Shown here: positions 1 to 6,788 of the stretch, one piece after another
How the letters are laid out: every line of letters starts with the position of its first letter
How positions within the stretch are numbered: position 1 is the first letter of the stretch
Origin: MWH-TA3 sp044353905
GTDB taxonomy: Bacteria > Actinomycetota > Actinomycetes > Actinomycetales > Microbacteriaceae
Assembly: GCA_044353905.1 (NCBI GenBank)
Contig: JBILBA010000009.1
Location: forward strand, 1 to 45,602
Direction: 5' to 3'
DNA: 45,602 bases
Program-made: the position numbers and the translations under genes
The notes under the pieces: generated by a model
Told to the model about the DNA's origin: nothing
The model's input: the letters and a program-made list of their open reading frames with translations, nothing else
Databases searched by the model: none

Positions 1-1
1 C

Positions 2-316
2 CTCGGCGGAACGCTGACGCAACACATGGACAGCCCGCATCTGCACCACGTCGCGTCCGTGACCGTTGACTCACACGCCTCCGAACTGGGTCTCACCGAT
101 TCGACCCTCGACGCGTCGTGTTACCACCACCAAGCAATCGACGAACTCGCGGCGGGGCTCACCGTCATCGCCCGCGCCGCCGAAGGACACGTCGAGGCCG
201 TGAAGATCGACTCGGCCGGTTGGGCGTTCGGCGTGCAGTGGCACCCAGAAGACAACTACGACACCGAACGTGGACAGTTAGAGATTTTCGAACGGTTCGT
301 TCGCGCTGCTAGCTAG
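2..316 (+). CDS. gamma-glutamyl-gamma-aminobutyrate hydrolase-like class I amidotransferase (PuuD family), 3' part only
   Basis: This is the C-terminal end of a cytoplasmic PuuD-type hydrolase, which releases glutamate from a gamma-glutamylated amine. The reading frame is already open at base 2 (LGGTLTQH precedes the first Met) and the 5' part lies outside the window. The two features of the class I GATase core are visible: YHHQAI, typical of PuuD proteins, and GVQWHPE, which carries the His and Glu of the catalytic triad. The Cys nucleophile would lie upstream. The stop overlaps the convergent MarR gene by 8 bases. A glutamine-synthetase-like ligase and a second amidotransferase lie close by, which supports a gamma-glutamylation type of catabolism. 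The true substrate is unknown. Confidence 0.85.
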   Translation, partial: LGGTLTQHMDSPHLHHVASVTVDSHASELGLTDSTLDASCYHHQAIDELAAGLTVIARAAEGHVEAVKIDSAGWAFGVQWHPEDNYDTERGQLEIFERFVRAAS

Positions 317-809
317 GGTTCTCGGCGCGCTTAGTGACGAGGCGCAACGCCTCGGCGACTGTCCCCTGATCGGTGTTCGGGATCGCGCCAGCGATTTTTT
401 GTTCCTGTTTGTTGAACTTGGGGAACAGGTCGTCCATGAGCTTTCGCCCCGCGTCGGTCAACGTGACCACAACGAGACGACCGTCGGTTGTGCTCTTTGC
501 TCGAGTGAGGTAGCCGCGACCTTCGAGTGTGCCGAGCACACCGGTCAACGTGGCCTTCGAGAATCCGCCTTCTTCGGCAATCTGTCGGGTTTCGATCGGC
601 TCCCAGATCCAGGTGACCCACAAGACGACGAACGCCGTCCATGACAGGTCGTTTGAGTGCAGGACGGTTCGTTCAAAGTGATTGCGAACCGCGTTGGCGG
701 CGCGGAACAGATTCGAGACAATCGCCATCGAATCAAAGTCGAGGGACATGTGCGAAAGTCGTTCCTCAACATGCCGTTCGGTTTCCGCGAGGGTATGTGC
801 GCCTGCCAT
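309..809 (-). CDS. MarR family transcriptional regulator
   Basis: A 166-residue winged-helix regulator of the MarR family. The wHTH is seen around residues 70-130, with the recognition region GGFSKATLTGVLGTLEGRGYL followed by the wing segment STTDGRLVVVTLT. The ATG start has a good ribosome site, GGGAGAAC. It is divergent from the P450 gene, and the 170-base gap holds two 24-bp elements of the form GTT-N8-AAC. The same layout recurs in two other divergent gaps of the cluster, so this protein is the natural candidate for the cluster's repressor, probably released by a small aromatic or amine ligand. That assignment is inference; another regulator encoded outside the window is possible. Confidence 0.85.
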   Translation of the reverse strand: MAGAHTLAETERHVEERLSHMSLDFDSMAIVSNLFRAANAVRNHFERTVLHSNDLSWTAFVVLWVTWIWEPIETRQIAEEGGFSKATLTGVLGTLEGRGYLTRAKSTTDGRLVVVTLTDAGRKLMDDLFPKFNKQEQKIAGAIPNTDQGTVAEALRLVTKRAENPS

Positions 810-887
810 GGTTGTTCTCCCGATTTCAGCGACATTCGCCGCATCTCTATATTGTTCCCGACTTCGAGAAAAATTCGGTCACGGAAT

Positions 888-911
888 ATAACGTTTTGAC
901 CCTAACAATGT
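888..911. promoter_or_regulatory. operator-like element GTT-N8-AAC (site 1)
   Basis: Arms ATAACGTT and AACAATGT flank the 8-base spacer TTGACCCT; 5 of 8 arm positions are complementary. It lies between the divergent MarR and P450 genes and shares the GTT-N8-AAC core with sites at 942, 2965, 3011 and 9643. Confidence 0.5.
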
Positions 912-941
912 GCCGAACGGGAAAAATGTCTGTATTCTCAG

Positions 942-965
942 AGATTGTTAGTCCCCGAACAATCT
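942..965. promoter_or_regulatory. operator-like element GTT-N8-AAC (site 2), perfect 8-bp arms
   Basis: Arms AGATTGTT and AACAATCT are perfectly complementary around the spacer AGTCCCCG. The element ends 16 bases before the P450 start codon, just upstream of its ribosome site, a position where a bound repressor would block transcription. It is one of the two best copies of the shared 24-bp motif. Confidence 0.7.
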
Positions 966-981
966 CGTGAAGGAGATAGTG

Positions 982-2229
982 ATGACCTCAGCGTCGAGCA
1001 TCAACCTGGCCGACCTCGAACTTTTCCGCAACGGCGCTCCGTGGGACGCGTTCGCTGAACTTCGCGCCAACGCGCCAATTCACTTCAACGATGAAGGCGA
1101 CGACGGCAGCGGCTTCTATTCCATCACGCGCTACCACGACATCGTCAAGATTCTGCGCGACTCGAACACGTTCACCAGTGAGCGCTTCACCAACCTCGAA
1201 GAAGTCGACGCCGAACAAGAGGAAGCACGGCGATCACTGCTCGAGACCGACGGCACTCGCCACCGCGCGCTCCGCCGTCTCCTCCAGGGCCAGTTCACCC
1301 CCGCGGCTGTTTCCCGTTACGAGACGTTCCTTCGTGGACTGACCGCGACGACTCTTGACAACGCCTTTGCGAAGGGCGAGTTCGACTTCGTCGAAGAGGT
1401 CGCCGCCGACTTCCCCATCCAGGTACTCGCAAAACTTTTGGATGTTCCCGAGACCGACACCGATCAACTCATCGAGTGGGGAAACCGGATGGTCGGCTTC
1501 TCGGACCCCGACAGCGCCGACGTTCTCATCAATTCCCCCGAATCCGAGAAATACCGCCTTCTGCCTTTCCGGTCACCGGCCGCCCAAGAAGTGTTTGACT
1601 ACGGCGACAAACTCGCGAACGAACGACGCGGCAAAGACGGGACCGACCTCGTTTCGGTTCTCATCAACTCTGAGATGTCCGATGGAATCCCGCTGACCGA
1701 CCGCGACTTCCACACCAACTTCCTGTTGCTCGTTGTGGCCGGAAACGAAACGACGCGCCACACCATCACGCACACGATGCGAAACCTCATGGCGAACCCG
1801 GATCAGTTGGTTTACCTGCAAGAGAACCCCGACATGATTCCGTGGGCGGTCGAAGAGTTCCTCCGCTATGCGAGCCCCGTGTACCACTTCCGTCGCACCG
1901 TCACGAAAGAGGTCGAGTTCGAAGGCCACACTTTCAAGGTCGGCGACAAGGTCGTACCGTGGTTCGCCTCGGGGAACCGCGATGACAAGATTTTTGACAA
2001 CCCCACCAAGATGGATGTCACTCGCAACCCGAACGAACACATGACGTTCGGACGCGGCGGCCCCCACATGTGCCTGGGAAACGCCCTCGCGCGAATCGAA
2101 CTTCGAGTGATGTTCGAAGACCTCTTGTCCCGCATCGACACCGTCGAGCACACCGGACCGGTCGACTTCCTTCGCTCGAACTTCGTTCACGGCATCAAGC
2201 ACATGCCGGTGAAGGTGACCCTCCGCTAG
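982..2229 (+). CDS. cytochrome P450
   Basis: A 415-residue soluble class I bacterial P450. Visible landmarks are the I-helix AGNET at residues 253-257 (oxygen activation), the ExxR pair at E292/R295, and the heme loop FGRGGPHMCLG with Cys364 as iron ligand. The C-terminal SNFVHGIKHMPV resembles the CYP125/CYP142-like branch. The ATG at 982 was chosen over an in-frame upstream codon at 967 because AAGGAG lies 6 bases before it. No ferredoxin or reductase gene is next to it, so electrons must come from partners elsewhere. It is preceded by site 2 and its stop directly abuts the convergent amidotransferase gene. Its place between gamma-glutamyl ligase and hydrolase genes suggests oxidation of an amine or its glutamyl adduct; the substrate cannot be read from sequence. 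Confidence 0.93.
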   Translation: MTSASSINLADLELFRNGAPWDAFAELRANAPIHFNDEGDDGSGFYSITRYHDIVKILRDSNTFTSERFTNLEEVDAEQEEARRSLLETDGTRHRALRRLLQGQFTPAAVSRYETFLRGLTATTLDNAFAKGEFDFVEEVAADFPIQVLAKLLDVPETDTDQLIEWGNRMVGFSDPDSADVLINSPESEKYRLLPFRSPAAQEVFDYGDKLANERRGKDGTDLVSVLINSEMSDGIPLTDRDFHTNFLLLVVAGNETTRHTITHTMRNLMANPDQLVYLQENPDMIPWAVEEFLRYASPVYHFRRTVTKEVEFEGHTFKVGDKVVPWFASGNRDDKIFDNPTKMDVTRNPNEHMTFGRGGPHMCLGNALARIELRVMFEDLLSRIDTVEHTGPVDFLRSNFVHGIKHMPVKVTLR

Positions 2230-2931
2230 CTATTTCGCGACGCGTTCGAGGAATGCGTCGACGAGGTCGAACGTACGCTGTCGAGCGGCTTCTTCGATCG
2301 CCTTCGTTTGCGCCATCATCACCGCAGGGTCTTGTCCGTCGTCTTCGACTTCTTTGTCGCCACCCCAGATGAGCCACCCGTCCAGCGCTGCGGCGTCGAG
2401 CTCGGGGTGGAACTGCAACGCGAGCGCCTTATTGATGACGAACGCCTGTGACGCAATGGGGTTTCGGGCAATCTCTTTCGCTCCGGGCGGGAGTTCCCAG
2501 CGGTCATAGTGGAACTGGAACCACGGTCCGTTGCTGACGAGGGTTTCGTCGTCGCTCCAGATGTTGGTCCAGCCGATTTCGCCCTTCGGGCCAGGTGCGA
2601 CCGACCCACCCATCGCTCGGGCGATGAGTTGCCCGCCGAAACAGATGCCGAGGACGGGCTTGCCGCTCGTGACCGCCTCGCGCACAAACTCGAGTTCTGG
2701 AGTGAGCCAGTTTCCGATGCACGCGTCATCCCACGCTCCCCAGGGTGCGCCGAGAGGAATGATGAGGTCGTAATCGTCGAGATTCGGGAACGTAAACGGA
2801 ACGTTGGGATCGCGGAATCGCTCTTCTGGCACAACGAGAATCTCTTCGATCTCGTAGCCGTGGTGGCGCAGCCGCTCGGACACGGGACCCGTCGGACTGA
2901 CGTGGTCGTGCTGAATAAAGAGTGCCTTCAC
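2230..2931 (-). CDS. class I glutamine amidotransferase domain protein
   Basis: A 233-residue stand-alone GATase1 protein. The nucleophile motif GICFGGQ puts the Cys at residue 97 from the GTG start, and LQFHPEL near residue 180 supplies the His/Glu pair. The GTG at 2931 was chosen because AAAGGAG stands 6 bases upstream; the frame continues 10 codons further without a better site. It is divergent from the glutamine-synthetase-like gene, with two GTT-N8-AAC elements in between. Stand-alone GATases paired with GS-like ligases are known from aniline (TdnQ/TdnT type) and polyamine catabolism, where they cleave or help form gamma-glutamyl amides. Its exact reaction here is inferred. Confidence 0.88.
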   Translation of the reverse strand: MKALFIQHDHVSPTGPVSERLRHHGYEIEEILVVPEERFRDPNVPFTFPNLDDYDLIIPLGAPWGAWDDACIGNWLTPELEFVREAVTSGKPVLGICFGGQLIARAMGGSVAPGPKGEIGWTNIWSDDETLVSNGPWFQFHYDRWELPPGAKEIARNPIASQAFVINKALALQFHPELDAAALDGWLIWGGDKEVEDDGQDPAVMMAQTKAIEEAARQRTFDLVDAFLERVAK

Positions 2932-2964
2932 GGTGTGCTCCTTTACATATGTACAGTGCAAATA

Positions 2965-2988
2965 TTACGGTTTGACTACAAACATTTA
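2965..2988. promoter_or_regulatory. operator-like element GTT-N8-AAC (site 3)
   Basis: Arms TTACGGTT and AACATTTA flank the spacer TGACTACA; 5 of 8 positions pair. It lies 34 bases upstream of the amidotransferase start, on the promoter side of that gene. Confidence 0.5.
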
Positions 2989-3010
2989 TTTTTCGATTCT
3001 AGAGACTATT

Positions 3011-3034
3011 ATTTCGTTTGAGTCCTAACGAAAT
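3011..3034. promoter_or_regulatory. operator-like element GTT-N8-AAC (site 4), perfect 8-bp arms
   Basis: Arms ATTTCGTT and AACGAAAT are perfectly complementary around the spacer TGAGTCCT. It sits 18 bases before the start of the glutamine-synthetase-like gene, the same position that site 2 has before the P450 gene. Confidence 0.7.
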
Positions 3035-3052
3035 GGTTACAAAGGAGTAGCA

Positions 3053-4405
3053 ATGTCTCACGACCTCGTCGCGCTTCGCGATTCACTGACCGAGCAGGGA
3101 ATCGATGTCCTGCGCTTCATTTACGCCGACGTCCTTGGCATCGCACGCTCGAAAGACATGTTGGTCAGCCAGTTGGACAAAACCGCTCACAGCGGTCCCG
3201 CGTTCTGCCAAGGAGTGTGGGTGACCACGACGGGTGGAGACGTCCTCGACGCTGTGAACATCGCGTCGGATGGACTGCAAGACCTCGTCAGTTCGATCGA
3301 ACCCGACACGATAAGGGCCCTTCCCTTTGAGCCCGGCGTCGCGTATGTCATTGCCGATGCCCTCAACCCCGACCGCACCCCGAACCTGATTTCGCCCCGA
3401 ACGGTGCTCAAAAAGGTCACCGAGGAATACAACGCCCTCGGACTCCAACCCGTGGTCGGTCCCGAACTCGAGTTCTACATCGCCAACGTGAAAGAGGACG
3501 GCGGCTACGAACGTTCCCTCACGCGAACCGGTCGGGTTTATACGACGGGAACACTCGTCGACCCCAATGGCACTTTCCTGCACCTCATGCGGATGCTGGA
3601 TCAAATGAATATCGGCGTCTTCGCCGGAAATCACGAGTTCAGCCCGAGCCAGTACGAAATCAACCTCTGGCACAGTGAAGCGCTCGACGCCGCCGACCGC
3701 ACGTTTTTCTTTAAAACCGCGGTCAAGGACATCGTCGCCCAGGAGGGGCAGCACGCCACGTTCCTCGGAAAGCCGTGGAGCGACGAGGGCGGAAGCGGAT
3801 TCCACCTGCACTTCTCGGTGACTGATATGGACGGCGTCAACACGATGCACGACGGAAAGGGTCAGCTCTCGGAAGTAGCTCGACAGATGCTCGCGGGTGT
3901 TCTCGCCAACGCCCACGGACTCACGGCTTTGACGAACCCGACAATTAACGCGTTCAAGCGCCTCGGGCCAGACACTCTCGCCCCATTCCGCGCGAACTGG
4001 GGCTACGACAACCGTTCGTGCATGGTACGAGTACCACCAGAGCGCGGTCAAGGAACGCGCCTCGAAGTGCGAGTTGGTGACGGCGCGGCGAATCCGTATC
4101 TCGTCATCGCCGGCATCCTCGCGGCCGCTCTCGACGGCATCAAGCGCACCCTCGAATGCCCCGACGATGCCGTGGGCATGGCCTACGACAACGAGGCCGC
4201 ACCGGAACTGCCCGCGACGTTCACCGAAGCACTCGACGCGCTCGAGGCGAACGCTAACCTGCACGAACAGATGTCGAAGGAACTTGTCGAGGTCTTCCTC
4301 GTCATGAAGCGAGACGAGATTCGCCGTTACAACGAATCAGTCCCCGACCCCTCGACTCGCGACGTCACCCAGTGGGAAATCGACGAATACTTCGCCGACT
4401 ACTAA
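3053..4405 (+). CDS. glutamine synthetase family protein (probable gamma-glutamyl-amine ligase)
   Basis: A 450-residue GS-fold ligase that would join the gamma-carboxyl of glutamate to ammonia or an amine using ATP. The beta-Grasp domain spans about residues 15-105. The catalytic domain follows with GPELEFYI, NHEFSPSQYEIN, GSGFHLHFSV, NPTINAFKRL and a NRSCMVRVP segment that supplies the ATP and glutamate Arg residues. There is no adenylylation-site tail like that of housekeeping GlnA. The start has the ribosome site AAAGGAG. Clustering with PuuD-like and GATase1 hydrolases points to the gamma-glutamylpolyamine or gamma-glutamylanilide synthetase type rather than nitrogen assimilation. The acceptor amine is unknown. 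Confidence 0.88.
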   Translation: MSHDLVALRDSLTEQGIDVLRFIYADVLGIARSKDMLVSQLDKTAHSGPAFCQGVWVTTTGGDVLDAVNIASDGLQDLVSSIEPDTIRALPFEPGVAYVIADALNPDRTPNLISPRTVLKKVTEEYNALGLQPVVGPELEFYIANVKEDGGYERSLTRTGRVYTTGTLVDPNGTFLHLMRMLDQMNIGVFAGNHEFSPSQYEINLWHSEALDAADRTFFFKTAVKDIVAQEGQHATFLGKPWSDEGGSGFHLHFSVTDMDGVNTMHDGKGQLSEVARQMLAGVLANAHGLTALTNPTINAFKRLGPDTLAPFRANWGYDNRSCMVRVPPERGQGTRLEVRVGDGAANPYLVIAGILAAALDGIKRTLECPDDAVGMAYDNEAAPELPATFTEALDALEANANLHEQMSKELVEVFLVMKRDEIRRYNESVPDPSTRDVTQWEIDEYFADY

Positions 4406-4451
4406 GAAGGATTCGAACCCTGGGACCCCAGGACAGAGACCCCTACGTTGC

Positions 4452-4480
4452 TTGACCCCTTCGCCCTCTAGCGATACCGT
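4452..4480 (+). promoter_or_regulatory. promoter for a leaderless mRNA
   Basis: TTGACC (4452-4457), a 17-base spacer and TACCGT (4475-4480), followed by 6 bases and then ATG at 4487. The spacing predicts that transcription begins at or next to the start codon. Confidence 0.55.
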
Positions 4481-4486
4481 GTGCTC

Positions 4487-4789
4487 ATGACCAAGTCGAG
4501 AAGCCCGATTCCCCTAGTGCTGGCGATCAGTAGCGTCGTTTCCACCCCCTTCCTCTGGTTTGTCCAGTTTTTTGGGATGTGGATGGAAGGCGCTATCGGC
4601 TCGGTTGTTGTGCTGGTGACCGGCGCGCTGACCCTGGTACTGCCTTTCTCGGCGTTTGCGGCGGGCAGAAAAGCGAATACGAAAGCCCCGCAAATAATCG
4701 GCGGCATTGTCGGTGTAATCTGCGTTGCAATGCAGGTGTGGGTAACGTTGTCGATTACAGGGGTTTGTGTGCTGCTAGAAGGGTGTTAG
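4487..4789 (+). CDS. small hypothetical membrane protein
   Basis: A 100-residue protein that I do not recognise. Three hydrophobic segments are visible: about residues 9-33 (LVLAISSVVSTPFLWFVQFF), 37-60 (AIGSVVVLVTGALTLVLPFSAFAA) and 72-95 (IIGGIVGVICVAMQVWVTLSI). A basic patch (GRKANTK) between segments 2 and 3 suggests a cytoplasmic loop. A GTG two codons upstream is possible, but the promoter spacing favours a leaderless ATG at 4487. It lies after the glutamine-synthetase-like gene, at the left edge of the mosaic island, and may belong to neither. No function is proposed. Confidence 0.6.
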   Translation: MTKSRSPIPLVLAISSVVSTPFLWFVQFFGMWMEGAIGSVVVLVTGALTLVLPFSAFAAGRKANTKAPQIIGGIVGVICVAMQVWVTLSITGVCVLLEGC

Positions 4790-4878
4790 CCAGGTTGCAA
4801 CTGCGATCAGGCAGGGCCGAGCCAATGGATATTCTCACCGTTGAAACGTGAAAAACCGCGACCATACCCCGAGTCAGA

Positions 4879-4922
4879 GTGAAACCGGAGGGACTTAAAT
4901 CCCCAACCGTCTGATCCGAAGT
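4879..4922 (-). other. tRNA-Arg-like 3' fragment (possible attachment-site remnant)
   Basis: Read on the minus strand, the bases resemble the second half of a tRNA-Arg: an anticodon-loop-like CTTCGGA with its 3' strand TCAGA, a GGTT variable segment, then a T-arm-like GGGGA-TTTAAGT-CCCTC running into CCGG. A T-rich run (GGTTTTTC) follows about 20 bases downstream. No D-arm or acceptor 5' strand precedes it, and the T-loop departs from TTCRANY, so it is not a working tRNA. Tyrosine recombinases often use this half of a tRNA gene as the crossover site, so it may be a leftover att site. The tRNA resemblance is from memory of the consensus, not from a search. Confidence 0.45.
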
Positions 4923-5018
4923 TATAAACAGCCCAACCAGCAATTGACTTGTTCCCAGTAACTTAGCGGATTATTAGGTCTGATTGTGTCTCGATGTTTC
5001 AGGGTAATTCACAGATTT

Positions 5019-5038
5019 GACTGACATATTGACTGACA
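5019..5038 (+). repeat. island direct repeat A, left copy
   Basis: GACTGACATA-T-TGACTGACA. The same 20 bases with a single change (T to G in the middle) recur at 8556-8575. The unit is itself an internal repeat of TGACTGACA. Confidence 0.65.
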
Positions 5039-5099
5039 GTCTGCATCGAACTATCGCCAGCCATCGAAGTTCCCGACCCTGCGGCCAAACAAATCGTAT

Positions 5100-5426
5100 T
5101 CAGCAACAATCGGCGTTATTGAGGGATTCGATCTGAAGCGAATCAAGCAACGCAACGGCCTTAGGCGTCAGAGAAAAGTGTGCCCATTTCCCTTTTTGTC
5201 GTCGATTGAGTATGCCGGCATCGACCAAGATCTTCATGTGGTGACTAACCGTGCTCTGTGCAAGGTTTGTGGCTGGGGTGAGATCACAAATGCATGCTCC
5301 ATCGACGCTTTCTTCTCTCGAAATCTTTAGCAACAAGTTGAGCCGTGTCTCATCACCCAACGCCTTTAACGTTGCCGCAAGTTCGGCAACGTTTACTAGA
5401 CCCGCGGTGTTTTCGATGATTTGCAT
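5100..5426 (-). CDS. ArsR/SmtB family metalloregulator
   Basis: A 108-residue winged-helix repressor of the ArsR family. ALGDETRLNLLLKI (about residues 22-35) is the family signature. It is followed by GACICDLT, whose paired Cys matches the As(III)-binding alpha-3 motif CxCDL, and the recognition helix QSTVSHHMKILVDAGIL. The protein ends in a Cys-Cys pair. The start at 5426 was chosen over an ATG four codons upstream because TATGAT lies 7 bases before it (leaderless layout). It is divergent from a 20-residue Cys-rich peptide gene, with inverted repeats between them. The usual arsenite pump (acr3 or arsB) and arsC are not next to it, although an arsC lies 26 kb away. Confidence 0.85.
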   Translation of the reverse strand: MQIIENTAGLVNVAELAATLKALGDETRLNLLLKISREESVDGACICDLTPATNLAQSTVSHHMKILVDAGILNRRQKGKWAHFSLTPKAVALLDSLQIESLNNADCC

Positions 5427-5441
5427 ATCAATAATCATATA

Positions 5442-5472
5442 TTGACATTTATCGATATGACTGTGCTACATT
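5442..5472 (+). promoter_or_regulatory. promoter of the Cys-rich peptide gene
   Basis: TTGACA (5442-5447) and TACATT (5467-5472) with a 19-base spacer and a TGTG extension before the -10. A shorter spacing is possible if GCTACA is used. Inverted CATATC/GATATG half-sites (5424-5429 and 5454-5459) overlap both this promoter and the arsR start. Confidence 0.5.
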
Positions 5473-5474
5473 TG

Positions 5475-5502
5475 TATCAAATCGAAAAACTTCGATTCGA
5501 TA
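5475..5502. promoter_or_regulatory. probable ArsR operator
   Basis: Inverted repeat with 12-base arms (TATCAAATCGAA and TTCGATTCGATA, 11 of 12 paired) around AAAC. It lies just after the predicted -10 of the peptide gene, where bound repressor would stop transcription. Confidence 0.65.
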
Positions 5503-5534
5503 TGAAGCAAGCAATTTACACAAGGAGGTGGAAC

Positions 5535-5597
5535 ATGATCAAGTTCGACTCAAACGTGAGTAGTGACGGTTGCTGCGGCGGCCGCGGTTGCTGCTAA
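5535..5597 (+). CDS. 20-residue Cys-rich peptide divergent from arsR
   Basis: A very short frame encoding 20 residues, beginning MIKFDSNV and ending GCCGGRGCC. Four of the last nine residues are Cys. It has an almost perfect ribosome site, AAGGAGGTG at 5522-5530, 4 bases before the ATG, and sits behind an ArsR-type operator and promoter, so translation is well supported despite the length. A 40-base hairpin begins 13 bases after the stop. It could be a thiol-rich metal or arsenic-binding peptide, or a leader peptide whose Cys codons sense cysteine or thiol supply. Both are inference; I know no family for it. Any downstream gene of the original operon appears to have been lost at the island junction. 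Confidence 0.6.
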   Translation: MIKFDSNVSSDGCCGGRGCC

Positions 5598-5610
5598 TCA
5601 GTAACTCTCT

Positions 5611-5650
5611 TGAGACCCCATTGGTTCTTGGTCGAACCTTTGGGGTTTCA
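5611..5650 (+). promoter_or_regulatory. hairpin after the Cys-rich peptide gene (attenuator or terminator)
   Basis: TGAGACCCC pairs with GGGGTTTCA (one G-U), an A-T pair extends the stem, and an inner stem GGTTC/GAACC closes a 6-base loop. No clear T-run follows, so factor-independent termination is uncertain. An attenuator role fits as well. Confidence 0.5.
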
Positions 5651-5671
5651 TTGATACTGCATCAAACTCGG

Positions 5672-5688
5672 ACCGTGTGTTCCGTAGT
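5672..5688 (+). repeat. island direct repeat B, left copy
   Basis: ACCGTGTGTTCCGTAGT, identical over 17 bases to 8684-8700. The two copies bracket the block of gene fragments and the aminotransferase gene (about 3 kb), as expected for an insertion duplication or an att core. Confidence 0.75.
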
Positions 5689-5872
5689 CTCTTCAGCGGG
5701 GCCTAGCTATGTGAGTTTCCCTACCAACCTAGCGAAAGTTGCGGGGCGGGCCAACAGCTATTTGGCTCTCGTTGGCTGACTTTTGGGCTGACTCGCGCGC
5801 GTGCCGCGCCCAGTCCTCGACGAGAACTACGTTTCGAGGGACCTGGGAACCCTGGATCGGCTCCTCCGAGGC

Positions 5873-6213
5873 TCAATCGAACTCATCAAGGCTGGCAAAC
5901 AGCACGTCGCCGTTCTCTCGTGCCTTCGGGGGCTTTCGCATCCAGTCCGGTGGCGATGGCAACTCATCTGCCGCGATGAGGGGGCCAGCGAGTACAGCGT
6001 TCAACAACTCAACTCCCTGGGAAGTCAGATTGACCGTCTCTCTCAAGACCGCGACAATCTCAACAAGCTCTTCGCTCCACTCTGGTGACCAGCTTGCTGG
6101 ACGAATCTTGTCCAAACCTGACCGGCTGGAGGCCGCCTTCCCTGCGGGCCTAACCATGCGATACCCGAGCCATTTGGGTATTACTTCCATGCCACTGACG
6201 TTGAAATAGCACC
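5873..6213 (-). pseudogene. 3' remnant of a type ISP-like restriction-modification enzyme or N6-adenine methylase
   Basis: About 113 residues of the C-terminal tail only. The text FNVSGMEVIPKWLGYRM, then LDKIRPASWSPEWSEELVEI, then PLIAADELPSPP matches the usual tail of large type ISP or DISARM-like methylase proteins (VSG..V...W..YR, LD.IRP..W, ELPPVP). Nothing of the methylase or helicase core is present: the match stops abruptly near 6213, where a Fic gene fragment starts on the other strand. The natural stop codon seems to be kept at 5873. The gene cannot work. The family call is from memory of this tail. Confidence 0.65.
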
Positions 6214-6682
6214 TCTCGACAGTTGCCGAATCCCACGTTGTTGCGGTTGCCGACTCTACAGCGGGAAGCGCAGAGCACGTCGGCGCTGGAAGGCACCTAC
6301 GCGCCCTTGGCAGACGTCTTGGTGGCCGACGAGGACGAGCCCTCAACTCCTGAGCTCGTCGAGATCCTCAACTACGTCCGCGCTGCCAATCACGGGTTCA
6401 ACTGGGTCGGTGAGGGTCGGCCCCTGTCAATGGCTCTGCTGACCGAGCTGCAAGGGCTCCTGATGCGCGGCACCCCATTGGACTCCGAGTCGGGGCGACT
6501 ACGGCAGACGCAGGTTGTCATCGGCCGCCGCCCGGACGCACCACCATCGGTGTTCCCCGTGCTGCAAGCGCGCTTCGTGCCGTCCCCGCCTGGCAGCGAC
6601 CTCCAAGCCGGTCTCCAGCAACTCGTGGACTGGATGCGCGTCGACCACCGCGACCAAATCGACCCCGTCGTGGCTGCCGCCA
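6214..6682 (+). pseudogene. truncated Fic family protein (N-terminal domain only)
   Basis: The frame shows the Fic N-terminal domain: LPNPTLLRLPTLQREA, then STSALEGTYAPL, which contains the inhibitory (S/T)xxxE(G/N) helix motif, then EILNYVRAANHGF, LLTELQGLLMRGTP and RQTQVVIG. Family similarity ends at about PVVAAAM, just before the place where the catalytic HPFxxGNGR motif should begin. What follows is unrelated sequence up to 6792. Both ends are missing, so no AMP-transferase activity can be expected. The left edge abuts the methylase remnant exactly, which points to a recombination junction. Confidence 0.8.
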
Positions 6683-6687
6683 TGCGA

Positions 6688-6735
6688 TGGACAGTACGTC
6701 CAATCTGGACAGCCCGTCAATCACCGCGGTACCAT
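6688..6735 (+). promoter_or_regulatory. promoter and repeated half-sites before the aminotransferase gene
   Basis: TGGACA (6706-6711) and TACCAT (6730-6735) lie 18 bases apart as -35 and -10. TGGACAG occurs twice, 18 bases apart (6688 and 6706), and the first copy forms an inverted repeat TGGAC-AGTAC-GTCCA. Direct plus inverted half-sites like these are typical of MocR/GntR-type regulators of PLP enzymes; no such regulator gene is in the window. Confidence 0.45.
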
Positions 6736-6788
6736 GTCGAAGATGGCCGGATGGGTCCGGCGGCGCCGCGCGAGAGACGAGGACCAAC

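Larger units (their letters stand above)
4790..5099. other. gene-free stretch at the left edge of the mosaic island
   Basis: No coding frame with convincing composition is seen here. The stretch holds a tRNA-like fragment (4879-4922) and one copy of an island repeat (5019-5038), described separately. It ends at the stop codon of arsR. Confidence 0.6.

Noticed and set aside
967..981. Earlier start for the P450
   Set aside because: The upstream codons overlap the AAGGAG ribosome site that serves the ATG at 982.
3083..4264. 393-codon open frame on the minus strand
   Set aside because: It lies fully antisense to the glutamine-synthetase-like gene, and its translation shows no family motif; long antisense frames are common in this composition.
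4409..4432. GGATTCGAACC followed by CCTGGG/CCCAGG
   Set aside because: It looks like a T-arm or a small hairpin terminator after the GS-like gene. The stem has only about 5 usable pairs with a tiny loop, there is no T-run, and no other tRNA parts are near. Too weak to annotate, though it could be a second att remnant.
5739..6209. 156-codon plus-strand frame across the left part of the island
   Set aside because: It runs antisense over the methylase remnant, whose minus-strand tail is recognisable.
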